Below, one piece after another: positions 1-11,976 of a stretch of 64,000 bases of DNA (within the stretch, counting starts at the first letter, position 1; each line of letters opens with the position of its first letter). The notes under the pieces are model-generated. The model saw nothing but the letters and a program-made list of their open reading frames with translations. It was not told the DNA's origin and searched no databases. The DNA is taken from the NCBI RefSeq assembly GCF_020906515.1, contig NC_085851.1:2542001-2606000 (forward strand). The letters run 5' to 3'. The DNA comes from Vanrija pseudolonga (Eukaryota; Basidiomycota; Tremellomycetes; Trichosporonales; Trichosporonaceae). A program made the position numbers and the translations under genes.

Positions 1-3000
1 GCTCGATGGCTCGTACAGGCGCTGGAGGAGCGCCGCGATTGTCGTCTTGCCTGATCCTGAGGGGCCGACGATGGCGACGCACTCGCCCGCCTTGATCGAG
101 AGCGAGAGGCCGAAGAAGACGGACACGTCAGGCCGAGTGGGGTACCGGAACGCGACGCCTTCAAAGGCAATGTCGGTGCCCGCTGGGAAGGGATGGATCC
201 CGGTACTTTCCTGCGTGGCGGTGGACAGGATGAAGAGGCCGCCAAAGTCGTGCGCGGCAGCCTTGGCCTTGGACACGAAGGGAACTGGGGTGAGCGAGGG
301 GGTGGCGGCGGAGACGACTTACTGAAGGAGAGGACCTGCGCACCAAAGGTGAGACTGAACAGGACGAGCGTGTACACCTGCAGCATGGTCGCGTAGTTCA
401 TGATGGCCTGCTTGATGAACACCGCGCCGACATAGTTCATGATGGCCTGCGCGAAGATCGGGATGGCAACGGCAACGCCGAGCCCGATACCGTTGAGCCA
501 CGCGGCGTCCTGCCCCGACTTGCGCGCGTCCTCGGCGTGCTCGGTGAACTTGTCACGGAACGAGCTTTCGAGTCCCATGGAGCGGATCCCGCGGATATTA
601 GCCACGCTCTCGTAGAATGCGCGCGCGACGTTCTCCCGGCGAACCTTGTTGTGGATCTCGGTGCGAGAGAGGATCCCCTCTGTGCCAGCGAACATGGCCA
701 CAAAGAGCGGGGTGAGTGACAGCCCGACGAGCGTCAGCTGCCACCCGGCCACCATGGCCCAGACGAGCCCGAGCCCCATCATCATGGTGACCACGACAAT
801 CTTCGGCAACACGGTCGAGATGAGGTGCCGCATGTCGTCTACGTCCTTGATCAGGTGCTGCACCATGCGTGCGGGGCTATGAGCCGGGTCGTCAAACCAC
901 GCCTTGTCCTGCGCGAGCACGCGCTCGTATGCCTCCGCGCGGATCTTGGCCGTCCACATCGCCGAGACGCCCTGCAGGATGTACGCTTGCAGGAAGAGGA
1001 AGAGGCCGCCCGAGACGGACAGCCCGATGAGGATGCCGCCGGTTTTGGGGAGCTCGGCGGCGGCGTTGGGTGCGCCCACGAGCGCCATGAGCTTGGAGAT
1101 GAAGAAGGACCAGATCGGCGTCTGGGCACCTTCGAGCACGGCCGCGAGCAGCCCGAAGCACAGCGCAGGCTTGTATGGCACGGATGGGATGTACCACCAT
1201 ATTGTGGCGAATAGCCCGCGCCGCTTCCCGGCTGGGGCAGCGACGGCCGCCACAGACCCCGGGTTCAGGTCCAGGTGCGCTTGCTCCGCCGAAGCCTGGA
1301 TTTCTCTCGTGGTCCGCTTCAGGACGTAGTGGTAGCTCTCGCCGCTTGCTCGCTTCGGCACCAGCGCGCCGACAGTTGCGCGCTGGTGGAACGGCCCGTT
1401 GCCCAGGTCCTGTGCCGACCAAGCAAGCCTGTGCTGAGCGAGAGTCAGGTCGGGCGGCGAAACAAAAGGCGGCGAGAACGATACTTTGCGATCACTCTGT
1501 GCTGTGGACGGGCGTTCGGGTTGGGGCTCGGACTTGTTCTCAATCGATGTGCTCCGCTGGCGTGCGATGTTGTCCTCGGCAAACTGCTGCGAGCGGCCAG
1601 GCACGGGCTTGTCCTCCATTGAGACGCTGCGCCGGTGTGTCTCCGCAGACTTCTCCTTCTCCTCGCCAAAGTGCTGCGAGCGGCGGCGCACACCCACCGA
1701 CCGGCGCCGGGTAACGCCAGGTGTCACAACAGCATCCCCTAACGACGCCAGTGGGTTGTTAAAGTAGTCGATGTCGGGCTCGGCCATCATGCTCGTCGGG
1801 CGCGCCCAGGTCGGGATGTAGTCTGGGTGCTCGGGCCCGCGGGTTACAATGGCGTCCTGCACCGCGCTCGCGTCGTGCCACGTCTCGTGTTCTTTCGGCG
1901 GGACGGGCGCGACGTTCTGCTCGGCTGCCAGTGCGGCGAACACGCCCAACGACGACCCGTTACGCCCGTCCATGGCCATGAGGTCGAAGCGGAACCCTTG
2001 CTCGGCGACCACGCCATGGTTCATGACGTACACAAAGTCGTCTTGGCCTATCTGCGACAGGTCGTGCGTGATGACAATGGTGGTCTGGTTCTTGCGCCAC
2101 GCTTTGATGGCCTCGAAGACGATTACTCGCGAGGTGACGTCGAGGGCAGAGGTGGCCTCGTCTGGATGTGCGTCAGTGGATGCAAAGCTCCACACTCACC
2201 CAAAATCAGGACCGTCGGGTTACGGATCCTCGCACGGGCGATGGCAAGCCTTTGCCGCTGCCCTCCGCTGAGTTGCGAACCACCGGTACCCAACCGCGTC
2301 TCGTATCCCTCCGGAAGGGACATGATAAAGTCGTGAATGTCGGCGAGCCTGCACGCCTCGATCACCTCGTCGCGCGTGACCTCTGCCGGTGTCCTGATCT
2401 TGCCTTCCTTGTTTGGCCCCGAGCCAACCATACCCATTGCGACGTTGTCGTGCACCGACAAGTCGAAGAGAATGCATCCCTGCTGGATGGCGGCGATTTG
2501 CTGGCCCGTGAACGTCATGTCGAGCTCGTCAAAGTCGATGTTGTCAAAGACAATGTCGCCAAAGTCTGGCTCGTAGAGCCGGAGCAACAGTTGTGCAATC
2601 GTCGACTTGCCCGAGCCTGAGCCGCCTACGACGAACGTCGTCTCGCCAGTGGGGAGGAACATTGTGACACCAGACAGCACGTTGTCTTCCGGCCTCGAAG
2701 GATACGCAAAGAACACTTCGTGCAGGTCGAACGAACCCTGGCAGCGTGGTGGGATGATGCCCTTGCCGTCCTCTGGTCCGGGCGTGCGCAGGCTGTCGTC
2801 GTCTTGGATGACTGTCAACAGCGAAGCAAGCGACATTGCGCCCTTGGTGATGAAACCCAGAGGAAGGAATCCGCCCTGCAGCGCACTAGTGCCCATCAGA
2901 CACGCCCAGAAGACGGTCATGACGTTGGATACGCTCGCCTCGCCGTCGTGCACGATCTTGGCGCCGTACCAGAAACCGGCTACAAAGATGGTAAAGATGA

Positions 3001-4548
3001 GGGCGTTGGTTGAGCCAAAGCATGCGCCCCAGACCAAGCCTTGCTTGAAGAGCGAGTCACGCGCGTTGTTGATCGGGCGTCGGAAGCGGTCCAGCTCGGT
3101 CGCCTGTGCATTGTGCACTTTGACGGTCGCGATAGCTGCCGTGCTCCGCTCGACATCGGTCGATGCCTCCGCGAATCCCCGCCGCTCGACAGCGTACAGC
3201 GGCTGGCAGATTGTCCGTGTGACCATGTTGATTCCAATGAGCAGGGGAACCGCCGACAGAGTGACAACCGCAAGTTTGGGGTTCTTGTACAGCGCCAGCC
3301 CGAGACACATGAGGAAGGTGATCACCGACTGCACCGTCTTGGGAATGCCTGTGATAGTCGCGATGCGGACGTCGTCCGTTTCACTGAGGTCAGCGGGCAG
3401 GTCAAGTGTGCCACGTACCGAGTAAACTTGGCCATGAGACCGCCCATACCGACCGCCACATTTGCGCCCTCTTCCTCCTTCACCCCTTCGTCGTTCTGCA
3501 TGCCCATCCCGACGTCAAACCATGCCATGGGTTTGCGCTGCACGCCGTCGAATACAAGGCGGCGGAGGTGGTCCGTGAGGCCCTCGCCAAAGTGATACCA
3601 TGCAGAGGTCTTAAAGTATTCCAGCACCCAGGCGACAAGGCCAGTGACTAGGAGCTTGATCGAGGCCGTGCCGACGTCGGAGACAAGCTTCTGTTTCTGC
3701 TCTGGCGTCTGCGGCGGCGTTAACGGCGGGCCTGGCGGGTACTTTGCCAGTGCGCCAAACGCGTTGCCGATAACGATAGTCATGTACGGCTGGACGAGCG
3801 CGCCAGCGACCGAGAAGAACAGTGCGGGGAGGAGTGTAGTGAGCTGTAGGCGGCGCGGCGCAAGTGTGATCAGGTATCTGAATCTCGCCCGGACTGGTGG
3901 TGGCGAGCTCCTCTCCGTTAACGGCGGCGATGCGGGGCGCTGTGGCGGGTACGTGTCTGCCGCAGAAGGGAACACGTTGAACCCGGCAGGCGGGTAGATT
4001 GAGCGGCGAGGGTTGGCGGGGTCGACTATGGCCTCGGGGGCAGACGCGTTCGTCGGAATCTCCTTGTCCGAGTCAACTCGACTGCTCGCATGCAGGAGGC
4101 CATGGGTGCTCTCGTCCGTGCCGAGCCTCGCGCTGCTGGCGTCTGGGTCGGCTCGAGTGCTACTAGCGGACGAGTGCACGCCAAGCGACGGCCCCACGCC
4201 CCAGCTTGCGCGTGCCGAGTGCGTCTCGGGACGGGTGGCAAGGACCTCCTCGTCGCCGTAGAATGTGTCGACCGACCCAGCCCACGCGTCGTTGCGCCGC
4301 GTGAGGGGGTGCGGAGTCTGGTGTGGAGTGTCGACTTTGGCGAAGGGGTCCTCGTCCTGTTCCACGCCCTCCTCCTCGTCGTCTGGTGGTGGAGACGGCA
4401 CAGGCTTGCGCCGGATACGGTTTGTCGTCTTGGACGAGATGGAGGCCGCGGCGAGGGCGATGCTCTCCATCGCGCCCTTGAGCGACGAGGCGCGCGACGG
4501 GCCGCTGGTGCGCGGCGTCGTTGTGCCCGGGTCGTCGTTGTTGGCCAT
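1..4548 (-). CDS. STE6: STE6-like full-size ABC-B exporter (a-factor type pheromone exporter), partial at left edge
   Basis: Visible exons on the minus strand are 3419-4548, 2200-3383, 323-2161 and <1-284; introns are 35-38 nt with GT/AG ends, and joining them restores the frame each time. About 1,479 residues are present and the C-terminus lies beyond the window. Order: a disordered Ser/Pro/Thr-rich N-terminus of about 210 residues, a first membrane domain, NBD1 with Walker A GGSGSGKST (about residue 627), signature LSGGQRQR and Walker B LILDEATSALD (rebuilt across the 2162-2199 intron), a second membrane domain, and NBD2 Walker A GPSGSGKTT at the window edge. The second half (WFDDP, LIKDVDD, GWQLTLVG, NIRGIRSMG) resembles fungal Ste6 exporters, which pump prenylated peptide pheromone across the plasma membrane. 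The fold is certain; the pheromone substrate is family-level inference, and a drug-type ABCB is the alternative. It shares a 602-bp divergent promoter with the next gene. Confidence 0.85.
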
Positions 4549-5150
4549 TATCGTGCGTGCGTGCGAATCAGTAGAGAACTAAGAGATAGGTTGGGGACAT
4601 AAAAGGTGAGCTGGACTATGCACTGCTGTTAACAAAGGACGGGGTACGGCCACCGGCCGTGGAGACCACGGCGGCCGACAATGGGTGCTGCGAGGTGATC
4701 TGGCGTGCCATTGTTCCTTCCACAATGGGAGAGATCAGCAACGTCAGGCTGTGAGTGGGACTGTGCGTGTTTCAGCCGCGGGGTGCAGACTTGACAATGG
4801 AGGAGAGTAGAGTTTGAAAGTTTGAGAGAATAGAGAGGTGTTGTGGAATGCAAAGGTGGACAGAGAGCAAACAAAGCCTTGTTGTTGCTTGACCGTCTTC
4901 CATCGGCCCGCGCGCCGGAACCGGACTTGCCACGTGGCGCCCTCCGGCCAAATCCACCCACCCACCTCGGGCCGGGTCCCCGACATATCGGTGTGGCCCC
5001 CCCCACCGATTTCTCGGCAGCAAGTCGCTCGGATTGACCAACTCCGTGACCCGGGACCTCGACGACGGACCCCACTATACAACCAGGGGGGTTATAAGAG
5101 GGGGCCAGCAACGGGGACGATGCTGCGCTTCTTCACTCACACATCTCAAC
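4549..5150. other. Divergent intergenic promoter region (STE6 / fuconate dehydratase)
   Basis: 602 bp between two divergent start codons. No supported gene. It contains a TATA-like box near the right-hand gene, and runs of C near 4998-5007. Regulation of either gene cannot be read further from sequence alone. Confidence 0.6.
5093..5100 (+). promoter_or_regulatory. TATA-like element upstream of the dehydratase gene
   Basis: TATAAGAG lies 51-58 nt upstream of the ATG at 5151, preceded by a second AT-rich patch (CTATAC) about 18 nt earlier. The spacing suits a core promoter with a short leader. The assignment is by motif and position only. Confidence 0.4.
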
Positions 5151-6843
5151 ATGTCGGGCAAGATCACCCACTTCAGCGTCCATGGTGCGTCGTGTCCGCC
5201 TAACCCAGCTCACGCGCAGACATCCGCTTCCCTACCAACATCACGGGCGATGGCACGGACGCGATGAACAAGGAGTGCGACTACTCGGCCGCCTACATCA
5301 TCGTGCACACTGACGCCGGGCTCGAGGGACGCGGCATGACCTTCAGTGGGTAGAGCGTGCTCGCTCGCAGCAGAGACCCACCAGCTGACCCCCCAGCCAT
5401 CGGCCGCGGAAACGAGATTGTCTGCTTCGCCATCAACGAGATCGCTAAGCGCATCGTCGGCAAGGACGCCGACGAGATCTTTGCCGACATGGGCGCGTTC
5501 TGGAACTTTTGTGAGTGATGGCCCGGCCGAGCCGAGAGGTGAGCTTGTGGCTAACGCGCCACCAGTGGTCGCCGACCCGCAGCACCGCTGGCTCGGCCCC
5601 GAGAAGGGCGTGATCCACCTCGCGACGGCCGCCGTGTCCAACGCGCTGTGGGACATGTTCGCCAAGGCGCGTGGCAAGCCGCTCTGGAAGCTGATTGTGG
5701 ACTTTACCCCCGAGGAGTGAGTGGCGTGGCGGTGTGGTGTCAGAAGTCTGGCGCTGACTCTCCAGGTTCGTCAAGGCGACTGCGTTCCGGTACATCACGG
5801 ACGCGATCACGCCTGAGGAGGCGCTCGCCCTCCTCAAGGAGAAGGAGGCCACCAAGGCGGCGCGCGAGGCCAACGTCATCGAGAAGGGATACCCCGCATA
5901 CACTACCTCTGTCGGCTGGCTGGGCTACGACGACGCCAAGGTCGAGCGTCTGACCAAGGAGGCGCTCGCGCAGGGCTTCAACCACTTCAAGCTCAAGGTG
6001 GGCGCCGACCCGGCCGACGACCTGCGCCGCGGGCTGCTCATCCGCTCCATCATCGACAACCCGGCCAACATCCCCGCTGGGCGTACGGTCGACCCCGCGT
6101 CGATCGAGGGCAAGAACGCCGGCCCGACCGGCTGCGTGCTCATGGTCGACGCCAACCAGGTGTGGGACGTGCCCCAGGCGATCGAGTACATGGGCAAGCT
6201 GGAGCCGCTCAAGCCGTGGTTTATCGAGGAGCCCACGGCGCCCGACGACGCGGTGGGCCACGCGGCGATCCGCAAGGCGCTCAAGCCGCTCAACATCGGC
6301 GTCGCGACAGGCGAGCACGCGCACAACCGCATGACGTTCAAGCAGCTCCTCCAGCTCGACGCGATCGACGTGTGCCAGATCGACTCGTGCCGCGTCGGCG
6401 GCGTCAACGAGATCCTCGGCATCCTGCTCATGAGCGCAAAGTACGGCGTGCCCGTGTGCCCGCACGCCGGCGGCGTGGGACTGTGTGCGATGGTCATTCA
6501 CCTCATTCTGATCGACTACATCGCCGTCTCGGGCAGCATGGAGCGCAATGTTCTCGAGTGGATCGACCACCTCCACGAGAACTTCAAGTACCCCCCAAGC
6601 GTCAACGCGCAGGGACGGTACAATGTCCCCCTCGAGGCGCAGTGTGGATACTCGGTCGACTTCTTGGACGAGGCCATCGCAGAGTTCACGTTCCCAGAGG
6701 GAACCTACTGGACGACGCGCGCCGCCGCCGAGGCCAAGGCCGCCAAGCTCAACGGTGCCAACGGCGCTACCGCCAACGGCCACGCAAACGGCAACGGAGT
6801 GGCCGTCAACGGACACGCGAACGGCCACGCCAACGGCCACTAA
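5151..6843 (+). CDS. Enolase-superfamily sugar-acid dehydratase, L-fuconate dehydratase (ENOSF1)-like
   Basis: Exons 5151-5184, 5220-5345, 5397-5510, 5566-5716 and 5766-6843 give 500 residues. The family (mandelate racemase subgroup) dehydrates sugar acids to 2-keto-3-deoxy acids with Mg2+. The catalytic framework is intact: Lys in HFKLKVG (about 214-220), metal ligands in VDANQ, WFIEEP and ATGEHAHN, and the His of CPHAGGVG (about 372). The segment around NVLEWIDHLHE and FKYPP looks closer to ENOSF1/L-fuconate dehydratase than to fungal L-galactonate dehydratase, but the two are near relatives, so the substrate is an inference. The last 40 or so residues are an odd low-complexity tail of NGHA and NGN units after the enzyme domain. 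The start is fixed by splicing of the 34-nt first exon (MSGKITHFSVH) onto DIRFPTN, a conserved N-terminal motif. Confidence 0.9.
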
Positions 6844-7094
6844 GATGGGCATTACAGTGGTTGTACTTTTCTTTGTATTCATCGGAATCTCTGCATTGAA
6901 CATTCGTACGAGGGCGGGGAATGGATAGGGAATGGGGAAATGGGAGTCGAGTCACGGGGCTGGGTAGTAATTGTCAGTTCTGCTCGCCACTCATGCCGCT
7001 CGCCCCCACCAGCCCTCTCGTGCTCGTGTACACCGTGACCATGCATCGCCCCAAATTACCCTACAATATGAACGAAACGTCTACAGCTGGCTGG

Positions 7095-8765
7095 CTAGTT
7101 GTCAAGCTGGCCCGAAAAGATGAGCTCAATGGCGGCCTCGACGTTGCCGCCCGTCGAACGGAGCGCACGGATGTTCTTCTGAGCGTCCCACAGGCCCATG
7201 GCGTTGAGCTGGCCGAGCTGGGTCGCGTAGATCTCCTCGGGAGGACGGGTATCCCTGGCAGCGGCAGCGGCAGGGGGAGCACCAAACAGGAGGGACGGGT
7301 CGAACGCGCCGTACGGGTTGGCGCCGCCAGCGAAGGGGTTGGCTCCAGGCGCGAAGGGGTTGAAGCCAGCACCAGCACCGGCACCGGCAGCACCGGGGGC
7401 ACCGAAGAGGGCGGCGAAGGGGTTGGGAGGAATAGCGCCCGCGCCGGCAGCAGCACCCGTGCCCGCCGCGGCACCAGCAGCACGCTCAGCAGTGGCGCCA
7501 GCAGCTCCAGCGCCAGCGGCTGGGGCAGCCGCCGTCGCGCCGGCATTAGGAGCGAAGAGGTTGGGGAAGGGGTCCGAGGGAGGGGCGTCGGCTCCAGCAC
7601 CCGCACCAGCGCCAGCGCCGGCACCGCCAAAGCCAGGGAAGCCACCACCGAATCCAGGAGGAAGGCCACCGAAGCCGCCAGCACCACCACCGCCCTGCAT
7701 GGCTGCCTGCATCTGCATCATCTGGTGGGTCAGCAACCGGTTAACCATGTGGAACCCACCGAACGGAGCGTCTCGGGGTTGCTAATCATCTGGCGGAACA
7801 TGGGGCTCTGCATGATCTGGCGCGCCTGGGGGCCCATGGCCTGGAGCTGGGGGTTCGAGTTGATCATCTGTGTGTGTGGGCAAGTGTGGGGCGGTTCGAT
7901 TGTTCGTCACCGTGTGCGAAGGGGCAAGTGTCAGCGAATGGCTGTGAAACGCACGGGCGGGGCACGGTACTGACCTGCTCAAGGACCTCGGGCCTCGACA
8001 TGAGGTCGCTCATCTGGCGCAGGAACTCGGGGTTGTCCATCAGGCCAGTCATCTGGGTGTGTCAGTGGCGCTTCTGCCGGTGACGCGGTTGGCACCACCT
8101 ACAGCGTTGGGGTCGTTGAGGTTACCGAGGCCCATGCCGGTGAAAGGGTTGAAGCCGGCAAGACCCTGTCGCGTCAGCCCCGCATGCACACACCGTAGCA
8201 GCACTCACGTGGTGGTGGTTCTCGATGCCGTCGACGACGTTGCCCGTGTTGATGCCGGTGCCCATCTGGGCAGGGAGGCGGGGAGCAGCGGCGGCAGGAG
8301 CGTCAGCGGGCTTGGGCGCGCCCTTGACCATGTGGATCGTGTGGCCCGTCTGAATCTTGTACGTCGAGATCTCGTCGGCGTCCTTGAGGACCTTGCCTGC
8401 AGCGTGTCAGTCAGAGGAAGGAAGGCGGAGGAAGGCGGCGGCGCGGCGTGACAACGTACCCGAGTAGATCAGGCGCTGGCGGTCGGCGGCGGTGTCGCTC
8501 TTGGCCGCGACGGCCTCCTTGAGGTCGAGGACCGTCTTGGACGGGTCGATCGTGATGGACAGCTTGAGCTCCGAGGGGCCCTTGACGGTGCTGCGCTGTC
8601 AGTCAACTCTTGGCCGAGGGCGACGCGTGGGCGGCGGCGGTGGAGTGGAGGTTAGATGGCGTGCTCGTCACGGTGGGGGATGGCTGCAGCGTGCACGCTG
8701 TGCATGGTCGCGGCGACGTACATTGTGATCTCCGAGCTGGAGGAGGAAGCTGCAGCGTCGGCCAT
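7095..8765 (-). CDS. DSK2: Ubiquilin / Dsk2-type UBL-UBA proteasome shuttle
   Basis: Exons (minus) 8722-8765, 8460-8590, 8209-8396, 8103-8165, 7975-8052, 7760-7867 and 7095-7721 give 412 residues. An N-terminal ubiquitin-like domain ([14 protein letters not shown] to [12 protein letters not shown], about residues 11-85) is followed by STI1/ubiquilin repeats ([34 protein letters not shown]), a Gly/Ala/Pro-rich linker, and a C-terminal UBA domain ([24 protein letters not shown]). Family role: bind polyubiquitinated clients through UBA and the proteasome through UBL. The Gly/Ala linker is GC-rich, so the other strand is also open there; that opposite frame is not a gene. Introns are 38-131 nt. 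Confidence 0.93.
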
Positions 8766-9223
8766 TGTTGGAAAGTGTGTGGTTGTTGGAAAGAGTTGAG
8801 TGATGATGATAACAAGAGAGAATGTCACGGAATCCCAGCCAGGTGGTGGCCATTATGGGTGGGGGGCGGCCGACTGGGCGCGCGGCACACTCGTCGTCCA
8901 TATCCATATTCCGGTCACCGGAGCGCGTGGGGCCACACCACCACACACAATACCAAGCCACGGGGTTAAACCGGCCCCTACATGGACCCTCGGGCAATGT
9001 CCACTGAGACATATGCATTGCTGACTGTTCCGCAAACATGACGGCGAGCACAACAAGACGGACACTGTACAAGGCACTGGCATGCATAGACACCGGCACC
9101 CTCTACAACAGAACCGGGCAATGTTCGGCCCAGCTCCTCAACATCTACGTCGGCGTCTGACCGAAGCCACCGGCCGGCGGCACAGGATGGCACAGCCGCC
9201 GCGCCCTCTAGACCGGTCCTCGC
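8766..9223. other. Intergenic: DSK2 promoter and coactosin 3' flank
   Basis: 458 bp between the DSK2 start and the coactosin stop, both on the minus strand. No coding frame with recognisable content and no strong repeat seen. Confidence 0.5.
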
Positions 9224-10123
9224 CTAGTCAAACTTGGAGCGGTCGTAGTTGGCGCCGCCGGCACGTCGCAAGCGCTGGACGACCTCGTCCTGGGCGTGTC
9301 AGCTGGGGCAGGCATCGCCGTTCCATCCTGACTCACCACCTCGAGGTCCTTGGGCGTCGAGGCCGACACCTCGATCGAGTACGAGCGGATGATCGACTTG
9401 ACGTCGGCCGTGTGGACCGAGACCTGGGGCATGCGTGAGTATGGGCGGGCAAGAAGGAAGGCGCATGTCGCAGGCGGAGGGCGGGGCAGGAAGGTCGGCT
9501 CGCCTCGGTCCGACCCACTACTGCCGACCTCACAGTCGACACACCTGCGTTACACCTCAACCTACACCACACCCTACTCACCTTTGCCCGGCGCATGATC
9601 TTGACGTTCTCGCCGATCCAGGTCACGAGGGTAAACTTCTCGCGGAACGAGTGCTCGTCGTTGGCGTACTTGACGCGGACAAAGCCGAACGACGCCTTGG
9701 CGGGGTCGAGCTTGGAGGTGAACTCGTCGAGGTCACCAGTGCCGGTTTCGCTGAGGACGAGCTTGTCCGACTTGTCCGACTGGGTGTGTTAGTGGTTGTG
9801 GCTAGAGGTGTGTGTGGCAGGGGGGTGGGTGCTCTAGCGGGGCTGCCGTCCGCCCAGCCCAGCTAGAATCACTCCACCCCCATATCGCCGGCTCGTAGGA
9901 GAGCTCCGGCGGCACGCGCCAACCCACCTCGTAGTCGAGACGGAGCCAGGTCTCGTCGCTCTTGTCGGAACGGACAAGCTCGTAAGCTGCACGCTGTCAG
10001 AAAAATATCTTGGTCCATCGTGCCTCGTCGAGAGGGGGGTGAAACAAGCTCGTCTCGCTCGTCGCAACGTCGCGTCGACAACTACTCACCCTCGGCGATC
10101 TTGGGGTCCTTGACGTCGGCCAT
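9224..10123 (-). CDS. Coactosin-like ADF-H domain actin-binding protein
   Basis: Exons (minus) 10090-10123, 9928-9986, 9582-9779, 9337-9423 and 9224-9289 give 147 residues, the normal size for coactosin (about 142-150). The whole protein is one ADF-homology domain: MADVKDPKIAEAYELVRSDK at the N-terminus, then TWLRLDYE, FVRVKYAND, the core TLVTWIGENVKIMRRAK, VHTADVKSIIRSYSIEV, and a C-terminal RRAGGANYD block typical of coactosins. Members bind F-actin in the cytosol and can counter capping protein. Divergent from SRP receptor beta with 406 bp between starts. Confidence 0.93.
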
Positions 10124-10529
10124 TTTGTGTTGGGCGGGGTGTGAGGATTTATGCGGGAGATGACGGGGGAGAGTGGGGGTGCGGTGGTGGTCTGTGACTG
10201 TGCTCGTGCGATGCTGCGATGGGAGAGGAAAGTGGAGCAAGCAAGCAAGCCAGCAGCCACGATTACGGCCCATGACACACCGCCAGACCGACCACCACCG
10301 TGGAGGGCGGGAGGGGTGATCGACGGAACCAAACCAGCACCACCCACATGCCGCCACGTTATCTTCCAATTAGAAGTCGACTTGTAATTGGATTAGCCTT
10401 TAGCCTGGAACATTACTCGCTGCCCAGCCAGACACCCACCGACGACGCCGACGACCCATCGGCGTCGACTTCGATCCGTCAACTCGTTCCTTCCCCTTCC
10501 AACTGCTCCCCAACTCGGACACCAGCAAC
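10124..10529. other. Divergent promoter region (coactosin / SRP receptor beta)
   Basis: 406 bp between two start codons. It holds a GCAA tetranucleotide run at 10237-10250 and an AT-richer patch near 10370-10400 just upstream of the SRP receptor leader. No gene is supported. Confidence 0.5.
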
Positions 10530-11747
10530 ATGGGCAGCCCAGACGACAAGCTGCAGGCGGCTACAAGCGCAGCGGCCGACCCGATCGCCGAGATTGTGAA
10601 CAAGCTGCGCGCCCTCCCCCTCTTCAACGAGATTGTCGACCACCCCGTGTTCAAGCATCCCCTACTGCAGCACCCTCTCCTCCAGGACCCGCGCTTCGTC
10701 GCGGCCATTGGCGGACTTTTGATCCTCTTCCTCGTCTTTGCATGTGCGTAAGCTGACGTAAAACCGGATGCCGAGCTGACGCCGCAGTGTTCCCCGTTGG
10801 CGGATCGCAGAAGACGTCGAGGCGGAAGGGCACGCCGACCGTCCTGCTCGTCGGCCCGCCTGATAGCGGCAAGACGGCGATTTTCGCCAAGGTAGGCTGA
10901 ATGTCGCTGTGATAGCCCAGCCTGACACCCGCAGCTGTCCCAGGACGAACGGCCGTTCACCCACACCTCCCTCGTCCCCTCCATCTCGACGGTTGACATC
11001 CCCTCGTCCGACGGACGGAGCAAGCAGGCCCGTCTCGTCGACCTGGCTGGCCACGCTCGTCTCCGCGAAGAGGTCTCGAAGCACATCAACGACGCTGATG
11101 CCGCCGTGTTTGTCGTTGACATTGTCGCGCTCGTGCGCAACGCTGCTGCCGTCGCCGAGTGAGTCGGCGCAGACGCCATTTGCGACCGGCAACTTCACAT
11201 GCCCGTCCAGCCGCTGACACCCCACAGAGAACTCCCCGCCCTCCTCTCGGCCCTCGCGGGCGCCTCGAACCGCCGCGGCCTCTCAGCCGAGCCGACCCGC
11301 CTCCTGATCCTGGCGCACAAGACGGACCTGCTCGCCAAGTCGTCGTCCGCGACCTCACCTCCAGACCTGACGCCGCAGGCGCGTCAGACTGCCCTCGAAC
11401 GCGTGCGCTCGATCCTGACGCGCGAGATGGACCGGCTCAAGGTATCGCGTGGGTCCGGCGGCGTCGGCGGCCGGATCGAGGGCATGGGCCGCGTCGCGTC
11501 GGGCGGCAAGAGCTTCTGGGCGCGCCTGTTTGGCTCGTCGTCGGCTGCCGAGGAGCCTGACGCCGGCGCCGAGGACGACGAGGCGCTCGTCTGGGGCGCC
11601 GCTGGGCCGTTTAGGTGGGAGGACGTCGAGGGCGTCGAGGTGTCGTTTGCGACTGCCGGCGTCGGCCCCGCCAAGGCTGTCGGCGCGGAGGCTGCCGATG
11701 CTGGCAACGGGCTGGACGAGCTTAACGACTTTCTCTGGGATCTGTAG
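10530..11747 (+). CDS. SRP102: Signal recognition particle receptor beta subunit (SRP102/SRPRB type)
   Basis: Exons 10530-10743, 10788-10891, 10935-11158 and 11228-11747 give 353 residues. An N-terminal soluble stretch is followed by one membrane anchor (FVAAIGGLLILFLVFALF, about residues 57-74) and a small GTPase domain: G1 VGPPDSGKT, G3-type DLAGHARLR, G4 HKTD. This is the anchored SRbeta subunit that recruits SRalpha to the ER for co-translational targeting. An insert of roughly 70 residues (Gly/Ser-rich, with an acidic stretch near 11550-11600) lies between G4 and the C-terminal FATAG/LNDFLWDL. A short HPLLQHPLLQDP duplication precedes the membrane helix. Confidence 0.92.
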
Positions 11748-11976
11748 GCATATGCATGGCGGTAGAGGGCTGCGGGCAACGCGCGCGTGGCGGCACAGGC
11801 GTGGCATGTGGCATCGCTGTCGTACGTCATAGTGGTGGTGGCTGTGGAATATTGCTCCCGCTGCACCTCGTGCCCCGCGGTTTGGTTTGGTTCGCGCCAC
11901 CCAACACGGGCAACAGCAACCAACTCTACTCCAGTCACTTTCTCTCCATCTCGTCTCGAGCAAGTCCAACTCTACC

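Noticed and set aside
2607-3425. 272-codon plus-strand frame opposite STE6
   Set aside because: Shadow of the ABC transporter; no domain content.
5740-6903. 387-codon minus-strand frame opposite the dehydratase
   Set aside because: Shadow of the enzyme exon; plus-strand frame carries all catalytic motifs.
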